A stretch of DNA of 64,000 nt from Cricetomys ansorgei (Eukaryota; Chordata; Mammalia; Rodentia; Nesomyidae), in contig JAMJFZ010000818.1 of assembly GCA_026225945.1 (NCBI GenBank), forward strand, positions 1,424,501 through 1,488,500, in the 5' to 3' direction. Under the pieces are notes generated by a model. It was not told the origin of the DNA, did not search any database, and was given only the letters and a program-made list of their open reading frames with translations. Of this stretch, positions 56,265 to 64,000 are shown piece by piece. The translations under genes were made by a program, and so were the position numbers. The first letter of the stretch is position 1. The number at the start of each line of letters is the position of its first letter.

Positions 56265-56370
56265 GCCTGGTTAAATAGCCACTCGGCCTCTCGGACCCTC
56301 TGTTTCTTTATCTGTCCATGAGAACTAGAGAGTCAGTAGATACGCACTGGGCTGGCCCCTGCTGGGCACC
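56265..56370 (+). repeat. MIR relic
   Basis: 'ctcggcctctcggaccctctgtttctttatctgtc' follows the MIR core in sense. Confidence 0.5.
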
Positions 56371-56949
56371 AAATAGACATTTGCAAGAGATTGCTCAAAA
56401 GCAGATGAACTGCGTGTGGCCACATATCTGAAAGCGCTTGCTGCCTGGAGATCATTTCTCCACCAGATACTTTTGCCTTGACTTCTTGAGACCTTGACTT
56501 CACTCCCAAGGCAGGCTGCAGATGTGGACACATTCAGGCAGCCGTCGCCCTGTGACCCTAGGGGTCTCAGAGACCCATGTGACCCACATAGTTCACCCAG
56601 TTGGCCCCGGGAGAGGCACTGACTCTTCTGGGTGACATCTCAGGATGTGCCAGTGGGATCCTTCCTTCCGAAGACCTAACTCTCTTCTCTTGAACCTCAA
56701 AATGAGTCCATCTCATACAAAGCCAGCTCTGACTTGTCTGCCTCACCTTGCTTGGGTCAGCTCTCCCATGCTGAGTACTTAAGAAGCAGACCCTTCCAAA
56801 GCATGCTCTCCAGAAACTTCTCCTGAACAGGGCCTTCTGTCCACAGTGGTGGCAGAATCTAGCCTCTGCCAACACCTTCCTCCCCTCTACCTGAGTCGTC
56901 TGTTTGGTGAGCCCTGGCTTTTACAGTCTCTTCGTCAAAAGACAGTCAT

Positions 56950-57240
56950 TGGCTCTGAAGAGACAGCTCCATCTGTAAAGTGAGGTGCACAACCGTGAGG
57001 ACCTGAGTTCAAATCCCCAGCACCCATATCAAAATCCAGCACAATAGTGCACACCTGTAACCCAGTGCTGGGGGGCGTGGAGACAGGAGGATTCCCAGAG
57101 TTCACTGGCCGGGCAGTCTAACTGACCAGCCAGCTCTGTATTTAGTGAGAGACCTTATCTCAAAAAAAAAGGTGGAGAGCTATTAAGAAAGACACCCAGT
57201 AGTGACCTCTGGCCTCCCCACTCACAGACACATGTTCAAA
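56950..57240 (+). mobile_element. tRNA-derived SINE with B1-like body
   Basis: 'ctgaagagacagctccatctg', 'aggacctgagttcaaatccccagc', 'acacctgtaacccagtgctgg', 'ttatctcaaaaaaaaaggtggagagc' and 'gtgacctctggcctccc' give the best-preserved copy of this family in the window. Confidence 0.75.
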
Positions 57241-57257
57241 CAGGCAGGGATACCCCA

Positions 57258-57450
57258 CATATGCACACATGTGCGTACACATGCACATACATACACATAC
57301 ATACATACACATACATACATACACATACATACATACACATACAGAGATACATACATCACACAAACACACACACATACACACACAGACACATACATACACA
57401 CACACACACATACACACATACATGCACACACACACACACACACACCCCAC
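57258..57450. repeat. CATA/CA compound microsatellite
   Basis: CATACATACACA units pass into CACACA. The tract probably grew from the tail of the preceding SINE. Confidence 0.9.
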
Positions 57451-58059
57451 ATGCACACAAAGACACCAAGTGCTGCTGTCTGGGGGTCAGAGCCAGGATG
57501 GAGGCAGGAAATAGGGTTTGAATGCCCTAGACCAGTGTTTGGGTTCAGCCCTGTGGGAACTTCCACATATTCTGCCAATGGTTTGTTTTAATAGTGAGTG
57601 TGCCCAGCGCAGGCTGTCCCACCTAGCAAGAAGCTGGCATTTGGTGGGGAGGCAGGGAGAGTTCTCTAGGTGGTGAGTCACTGCGTGGCTGTCAAAGTTC
57701 TTTTCCTGAAACCTTAGCTCATGCAGAGTTATGTACGCCTTATCCACAGCCGAGGTCCATCCGCTCCCCAACAGGGACTCCGACTGCTCCAGAGACCTCC
57801 CTACGTTCCCTTACTTGTCCATGCTCCCAAGATACCCGAAAGGCAAATGGGTGCATGTTGTCAACATGCATCCTTAGCCAGTTCACACTCAGGATGAGAC
57901 ACTGTGGGGAGGAGCCAAAGGTACTTGCAGGATTTGTTATTAAAATTAACTTCTAGGGCACACAGCTGTTCAGTGTGGTCACCACGGGGCCAAGTTCAGG
58001 GCCAGCAGTCTCTCCAGGATGGGAGTTAACACGTGTTTCCTAGCTTTGGGGAGGAATGT

Positions 58060-58155
58060 GTGTGCGCGTGCGGGTGCATGTGGGGGGTGCGTGTGTACAT
58101 GTATGTGTGTGCGGGTGCACGTGGGGGGTGCGTGTGCACATGTATGTGTGTGGAC
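58060..58155. repeat. GT-rich tandem duplication (41-bp unit)
   Basis: Two copies of a 41-bp unit start at 58069 and 58110, each opening TGCGGGTGCA and ending TGTATGTGTG, with two differences. Confidence 0.85.
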
Positions 58156-58384
58156 ACAAAGACAAGAGGTCAATGCCGAGTTTCATCCTCGACCACTCTG
58201 TAGCTCTTCTTTGCAAATGTTCCATGCGCGTATGCAATATATCTTGGTGGCATCCACCCCCATCCCCTCCTCCCAGCCCTCCCCACTGTCCCTCCCCCAA
58301 CACATCCTCCATCTCCCTCCCAGTTTCATGTCCTTTGGTAGTTTTTGCTTTTTCCTAACTCACTAATCCAGTTAGTGCTGCCTG

Positions 58385-58618
58385 TAGTAGATTGTCCATG
58401 CCCCGGGGGGTGGTCCCACTTGATTTTCTGAGCCAGGGTGTCCCACTGAACCCGTTTTGGCTGGGCCGGCTGCCCAGAGTGCTTCAGGGACCCACCTGTC
58501 CTCTGTCCCAGAGACATTGTGCCTGGCCTTTTCCACAGTTGCCGCCGGGATCTGAACTCTGGTCTTCAGACTTGCACAGTCAGCTCTTCAGAAACTGAGC
58601 CGTTGGTTCCCCCTGGCT
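58385..58618 (-). mobile_element. tRNA-derived SINE, antisense, diverged
   Basis: 'gccgggatctgaactctggtcttcagacttgcacagtcagctcttcagaaactgagccgttgg' in degraded form is the reversed SINE head. The proximal part is uncertain. Confidence 0.55.
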
Positions 58619-59424
58619 CACATTCTAGTTTAAAGACCTCCGTCAGAGCTCTGAGCTGCCTCCTCTCCCGCACTAGAATAGGTCTCATTCCTGGGTACCC
58701 CTCCTCCCCACCCCCAGAGACCGGAACACAGTAGGGGGGGGACGGGGGAATGGCCACAGGTGTCCACAGGGTCGCTGTAGGGACTGGGATCACTGTAGAC
58801 ATCCTTTACACACACCCCACAGAAACCACTCTCCAGGTCCTAAGCACAATCGGTTCCAACTTCTGAGCAGCAATTTGTTCACCGCCACCAGGGTCTGTAA
58901 CTGGGTTAGGCTGGCTATCCTGGAGAAGTGGTCCCCACAGATTGTAGCTGTGTTGCCCAGGGCTGCAGGAAGATCACAGTACGTGGCGTCTAGCCCCTGC
59001 AGTGTGGTGGCCTGCTGCCCAGCTTGGCCCCGCTTGCTGTCCTCATTTCAGGACGAGTCCAGAGCAGGCAGGTTGACTCAGGCTGTCGCAGAGTAGCTGT
59101 GGTGGGGCCGGCGGGGCGGAACAGAGATGCTGGCTGATTCTGCACAGGCTCAGGCTCCGCTCCAGGGCTCACTCCCTGGGGGGCTGTATAACCCAGCCCT
59201 GACAACTGGGTGCTTTGTGTCACGGTTATGACAGAGGGAGCCAAAGTCAAGGTGTGGGCAGCATGGTTCTTCTCTGTGTCTGGTGATAGCCAGTTTCATG
59301 AACAAAGGGCCTTCTGTCTGGGTAGGGGTGTGTCTGTCCCTGAATTCCCCTTTTCTACATGACATTAAGATCCACATAGTGACCATAGTCTAACTCATAG
59401 AGATCCTGTCTTCAGGTAGGGGTG

Positions 59425-59790
59425 CTGTATTGATTCCTTTCCTCATTGTTGTGCAAAATGCCTGACAGAAACAACTTATGGAGAGAAGGTTCATTCTGGC
59501 TCACAGTTTGAGGGTGCACAGTCCATCCTGGCAGGAAGACATGGTAGCAGGAGTGTGAGGCAGCTGGTCACACTGCACCCACAGGTCAGGAAGCAGAGAG
59601 AGATGGATACTCAAATCACTTTCTCCTTTGTGTTCAGTTCTAAGACCCCAGCCCACAGGACAGGGTCACTCACAGGTAGGGTCCGTCATCTCACCTCAAC
59701 TAACCTAACCTGGAAACTTTCCTACCGACATGCCCAGTGGCCTGTCTCCATGGTGATTCTAGATCAAGCCTCTTAAGTGACAGTCAAGGT
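59425..59790 (-). mobile_element. MaLR-type LTR relic, antisense
   Basis: 'cattgttgtgcaaaatgcctg', 'gttcattctggctcacagtttgagg', 'atcctggcaggaagacatgg' and 'tgcccagtggcctgtctcc' follow reversed MaLR LTRs. Confidence 0.6.
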
Positions 59791-60519
59791 TAACAACCAC
59801 AAACACATTCAAAGGCACTGGGCTTTGGGACCTGGATGTAAGGATTTGTGGGGGCACAACTATTGAGAAGCACGGATCCTTGGCCCCTGACCCACCATCT
59901 TCCTGGCTGTCGTATGAGGTTCTGGCTTTCCTGCCTCAAACACTTCCTTCCTCCAGCTCCCAGCATGCGCCTCCCTGCTTCTCAGAGCCCCCAGCACCTC
60001 CTCAAGTTTTCAGAACGTCTATGACCAAGATATGAAGCTGCCAGGCTGACTCGGTCTTTCTCACACCCCAGACTTCCAGTTGCTGTTCTTGTACACCAGG
60101 CTCAGCACAGCTCCCCTCTTCCAGCCAGGAGATCTACCCCTTCCAGTGCTTCTGGTTTTGTTGGTGTATGCAGCCCAATCGTTGTAGCTCCCCATCAGTG
60201 GGAAATCACAAGGGGAACGCCCAGCACTCCACGGTGAGCTCTGCGGCTGAGCTGGGATGCCCCGTGGGTTAGGTGTCATATTGCATTTTCCTCTCATTAT
60301 ATTTTTATTTTATGATGGGTCTGTCAGGCTGTGACCCTGCGAAAAGTCTAAGCACCTCTACTCCTGGCCCCTGGCTTCCATCAGGATACTCGCTCAAGCT
60401 GAGCAGCTTCATGGTTCTCTATCCGCCAAATCAAAACCTGGCCAGAGTCCTTGGCTGGGCATTAAAACCACTCCACAGACTATGTAGACTTTGTGTTAAT
60501 CTGCTCAAGCTGAGACCAT

Positions 60520-60870
60520 ACAGTACCACAGATGAAACAGCTTAAATATTAGAAATTCATCGCCAGGGTTCCGGAGGCTGAAGTCTGGCATCAGGCTGCC
60601 AGTGTGGTCTGATTCTGGTGAAGGCTCCCCCTCTGGCTTGTAGAAGGGTCTTTCTTACTGTGTCTCCAGTGTGGCAGAGGGGGGAGGGCAGGGAGGAAGG
60701 GGGGAGCAGAATGGTGGGATAGAGACTAATCTCGTAAGGTCGCTAATTCTAGAGGATGAGGGCCCCACCCTTATGATCTCATTTAACGTCTGTGACTTTC
60801 GAAAACTCCTGTCACCAAAGGATTAGAGTTCCAACATAGATTTGGGGGAATCCAATTCTGCCTGTGACAA
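60520..60870 (-). mobile_element. Old MaLR-like LTR relic, antisense
   Basis: 'ccagggttccggaggctgaag', 'gatgagggccccacccttatgatctcattt' and 'gagttccaacatagatttggggg' resemble reversed older MaLR LTRs. Confidence 0.45.
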
Positions 60871-60949
60871 ACCCCAAATGCTTACTGAACACAGGCTGGG
60901 GAAGAACCTGCTGAACTCCTTCTGAGTTCCATCTTCTGTGTCTGCTTCC

Positions 60950-61040
60950 ATACTCTGTTCCTGTCTTAGGGATTAATGGCATGGACCACCACTGCCTTCT
61001 GAATACTGGGATTAAAGGTGTGTCTACATTCCATCCAGGC
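60950..61040 (-). mobile_element. B1 3' fragments, antisense
   Basis: The reversed B1 words 'gggattaatggcatggaccaccactgcc' and 'actgggattaaaggtgtgt' occur in tandem, so the same B1 end is present twice. Confidence 0.5.
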
Positions 61041-61094
61041 CACACAGTCCTCTGAATGTAGACCACTGGAATATAGACCCTTCTTAGCTTTCAC

Positions 61095-61195
61095 ACAGGC
61101 CTATTGCTCTACAACATGGGCTTCAGGAATCAAACTCAGGTCCACACACTTGGTGTAAAGCAAGCACTTTACCAACTGAGTCAGCGCCCAGCCCT
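61095..61195 (-). mobile_element. B3-type SINE head, antisense
   Basis: 'ggaatcaaactcaggtccac' and 'agcaagcactttaccaactgagtcagcgcccagccc' are the reversed tRNA-derived head. Confidence 0.65.
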
Positions 61196-61956
61196 TGGTC
61201 CTTTGAACTTAACAAGCTCACCCTGACCCCAGGCCCTTGCACTCACCTCTGCCCCTCCACTTAGTCTCCATCCTCCTCCTCTCCTTTATCCTCATCTCAC
61301 CTGCAGCTTGGTATCTGTTCATTCTCTCGCTCCTGCCTCAGAAGGCAGAGGGCGCCCCTGTGTCCCCGATGTCTGTTCATTGAGCGTGTCTGGCTGTGAG
61401 TCGTGAGTTAAGATGAAATGTGGCCAAGGGTGCTTGTGTGTTAGAACTCGCACATGTGAGACACACAGCTCAGACTCACCTCCCACCCTGTCTGCCTTTT
61501 ACATGGGGTGTACCCACCAAGCAAATGACCCAGTTTCTACAACTCTAAGGACCATAACTATTCAAACGCTGTTGGTCTCCTCATAGCTGTGTATTCATTC
61601 AACAAACATTCACCGGTCTCTACATGGTATTCTACATATTAGAATTTATAGTCTATTTTAGATATTCTCGACTCCATAGCAGACATTGAGGAGATCACCT
61701 TTGACCTCCTGCCTCCTTGCCCCAGGATTGAATCCATAAGATTCCTCTATGCTGTGGTGCGTCCTTTGTATATGCAGACATATGGGTTTCTAAGAACCTC
61801 ACGCCTGGTACCCAGGAAAGGTTGGACCCTCCTCTCTGTGAAGGTGGTGGGTGATCCAGAGAAAACTCTAGAAAGAGCAAAGCCTTCAAGTCTCAGATGA
61901 GACATCATGGCCCCTCCAGACCCTATCTCATATGCCACCTTCACTCTCACTTATAG

Positions 61957-62085
61957 CCCCCCGCCTCGGGGAAACAGTCCCCTACCAAGAATGGCAGTCC
62001 TTCCAGATGCCCCCGCTTCCTCAAGGTCAAGAACTGGGAGACAGATGTGGTCCTCACAGACACCTTGCACCTTAAGAGCACTTTG
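61957..62085 (+). CDS. Nos1: Neuronal nitric oxide synthase, exon 4 (start of oxygenase domain)
   Basis: The exon of 129 nt holds 43 whole codons, from PPASGKQSPT to HLKST-Leu, between acceptor TTATAG and donor GTGAGT. It matches the N-terminal hook of the nNOS oxygenase domain; RCPRFLKVKNWE (residues 17-28 of this exon) is a conserved element of all three mammalian NOS enzymes. The zinc-tetrathiolate cysteines of the dimer interface are expected at the start of the next exon, outside the window. The joined coding sequence up to here is 315 codons. Codon use is GC-rich, like the other two exons. Confidence 0.96.
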
Positions 62086-63066
62086 GTGAGTATTGGGCCT
62101 GACTTAACTTAAAGGGTAGAGGTGCTCAGAGGATGGGGGGGACACCTGTGGTGGGGAAAGGAGTTGGGAGTACCTGTGGCAAGGGGGCACCTGTGTCAGG
62201 GGATCCTGAGCACAGCCATGTGATCAGCACTACCTGCAGCCCACCCCCATGAGAGGCCAGATTCCTCACTCAGGCTGTGACAGCCAGAGAGTCTGCAGGC
62301 ATCGCCTCATACCTCCCTGGCTGCCCCATCGGTGGGTTTTTATTCGATCATACAAAGACTCTCTATATGAGCATCTTGCTCCCGGCAGAATTTGAGGGTC
62401 CTTATAGATCCTTTGCCTCTTACAGTGTGATCATGGATGGGGTATCAAACCAACCCTCCCTTCACCTCACACAGTGACCTCTGTTCTATACCAGAATCTT
62501 CATACTCAACACTCCAATCCATTGCCTGCCATTTTCATTGAAAATGAGCCTCTTGAGGGAATGCTGTATCTGTCAGCTAGTGCAGCGTAACAGGCAGGCC
62601 CCAGACTCAGCCTGCTGAAAACAACTATTATGTATTACTTTTTAAAAGCCCACAGACTAGCCAGATGGCTCTGCAGACCTGACCAAGACATGTTTGATTT
62701 TGATGGGGTCTATCTCATGCACCTGTAGTCACCAAAGAGGCCAGCTCAGGCAGCTCTAGGATGGCCCCAGCAGAGAGCAATCTGCTCTGTGTGGTCTCTC
62801 CTCTTCCAGCAAGCAAGCCTGGGCTTGTCCTAGGGGCTGCAGAAGAATGCAGGATCCCTTGATTTCCTGTTAGCATGCAAGACTTCTGGAGACCCAGGCT
62901 TGCACACGGCACAGGGACACTCCTACTACGTACTATGGGTCCAAGCCAACCTGGCCCCAAGGGGCTAAGGGCGGGCTGCATCTCTGGAGAAGGGCCATAA
63001 AATCACATCCACAAGGAGTGCACGGAAGGGAAGAGCCATAATGGAGTGTGTTCAGACACATTATTA

Positions 63067-63262
63067 GGAGCTGGGGGTGTAGCTCAATTAAAGTGCTTAC
63101 CCAGCATGCACCAAGCCCTGGGTTTACACTCTAGGGCATAAGTGATATATGGCCCATGGTTGTCACCTCTACATTCAGGAGGTGGAGGCCACAGGATCAG
63201 AAAGCCAAAGGTTACATAGAGAGCTCGAGGCCAGCCCGGGCTACATGAGACCCTGGACTTAG
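63067..63262 (+). mobile_element. B4 SINE
   Basis: The ID head ('ctgggggtgtagctcaatt', 'aagccctgggtttacactc') is fused to a B1 body ('ttcaggaggtggaggccac', 'gctcgaggccagcccgggctac'). Confidence 0.75.
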
Positions 63263-63325
63263 TAATAATAGTAATGATAATGATGACAGCAATGATGATG
63301 ATGACGATGATGTCATTATTAGTTC
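63263..63325. repeat. ATG/ATA trinucleotide repeat
   Basis: AATAATAGTAATGATAATGATGA type repeats follow the B4 tail. A short B1 end fragment lies at 63335-63380. Confidence 0.8.
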
Positions 63326-63385
63326 TCCTACATAGTTCAAGGCCAGCCTGGGCTATATGAGATGCCATCTCAAAACAAAAAAATG

Positions 63386-64000
63386 TATGATAGGTATGTA
63401 TGTATGTATATGTCTGTAGGTAGATGGATGGATGGATGGATGAATGGATGGATGGATAGATAGATGGATAGATGGATGGATGGATGGATGGATGGATGGA
63501 TAGATAGATAGATGGATAGATGGATGGGTGGATGGATGGATGGGTGGATGGATGGATGGATGGATGGGTGGGTGGATGGATGGATGGATGGATGGATGGA
63601 TAGATGGATAGATGGATAGATGGATGGATAGATAGAGAGGGAGTGAGAGAGAGAAATGATTGGTGATAGATGGGTAAATAACTAGCGGATTAATTAGATG
63701 AGAGTAGATAGTAGATACATAATAGAATTGATAGACATTAGATGAACAGAGGGTAGGTAGATGGATAAACATATAGAGAGATGATCGCTAGATTATCGAT
63801 AGATCGATAATAGATAGATGATAGATTAGTGATAGGCAAATGATAAATGACTGACATGAGAAATGATTGAAAGGTTAAATAGAAGATAAAAGACAGGTGA
63901 CTGATCAGTACCTATGTTAGATGACAGACAGACAGACAGACAGAAGGATAGTATATAGATGTATGCTAGATGACAGATGGATGGATGACTGACAGAGTGA
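63386..64000. repeat. GGAT/GATA tetranucleotide array
   Basis: A nearly pure GGAT array with GATA interspersions (about 63418-63640) passes into degenerate GATA/GACA words to the window end. Confidence 0.95.

Larger units (their letters stand above)
48117..61956 (+). other. Nos1: Nos1 intron 3
   Basis: The intron has donor GTAAGA and acceptor TTATAG at 61951-61956, and is phase 0. Stretches longer than 300 bases with nothing I can support are 48321-48612, 49012-49725, 51336-52007, 52131-53784 (one TG run at 52320-52340), 54096-55134, 55596-55913, 56371-56949, 57461-58055, 58616-59424, 59791-60519 and 61196-61956. A degenerate GGGTCC/GAGGGC repeat occupies about 48222-48320. Confidence 0.9.
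62086..64000 (+). other. Nos1: Nos1 intron 4 (incomplete)
   Basis: Begins at donor GTGAGT and runs off the window. From 62086 to 63066 I see no feature, apart from a short SINE-like head near 62645-62740. Confidence 0.9.

Overview
The window is mammalian nuclear DNA from a muroid rodent. It carries typical rodent repeats: B1, B2, B3, B4 and ID SINEs, L1 fragments, MaLR-type LTRs, a URR1-like hAT element, MIR relics and long CA, CT and GGAT microsatellites. It holds the 5' part of one protein-coding gene on the + strand, Nos1 (neuronal nitric oxide synthase, nNOS). The protein agrees closely with mouse, rat and human nNOS as I remember them but matches none exactly, so another muroid (for example a hamster, vole, deer mouse or gerbil) is likely; I cannot name the species.

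Layout. Positions 1-12,480 lie upstream of the recognised gene: a tetranucleotide-repeat block with a large inverted duplication (1.86-3.29 kb), an antisense L1 split by a B1 and an LTR (3.5-5.65 kb), a run of three SINEs (5.67-6.15 kb), then mostly unique sequence. A CpG-rich segment at 12.48-13.01 kb ending in a good splice donor is a probable non-coding first exon. Intron 1 (about 22.8 kb) is SINE- and MIR-rich. Exon 2 (35,857-36,932) has a 387-nt leader with CRE-like sites and small upstream ORFs, then the first 229 codons: the PDZ domain, its beta-finger and the dynein-light-chain binding motif. Exon 3 (47,990-48,116) and exon 4 (61,957-62,085) continue the frame exactly and lead into the oxygenase domain. 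The window ends in intron 4, in a GGAT tetranucleotide array.

The three coding exons join in frame (689 + 127 + 129 nt = 945 nt, 315 codons). They encode the targeting part of nNOS (PDZ/beta-finger binding to PSD-95, PSD-93 and syntrophin, plus DYNLL1 binding) and the start of the haem oxygenase domain; the rest of the enzyme lies beyond the window. I found no other protein-coding gene. The other open frames are low-complexity, repeat-derived or unsupported. I see no undescribed multi-gene system. The most interesting points are a shortened exon 2 linker and a beta-finger substitution in nNOS, the CRE/uORF arrangement of the exon 2 leader, possible alternative promoter signals, a retained tRNA-Gly 5' half, the 187-bp inverted duplication, and the uniformly antisense orientation of intronic LTRs.
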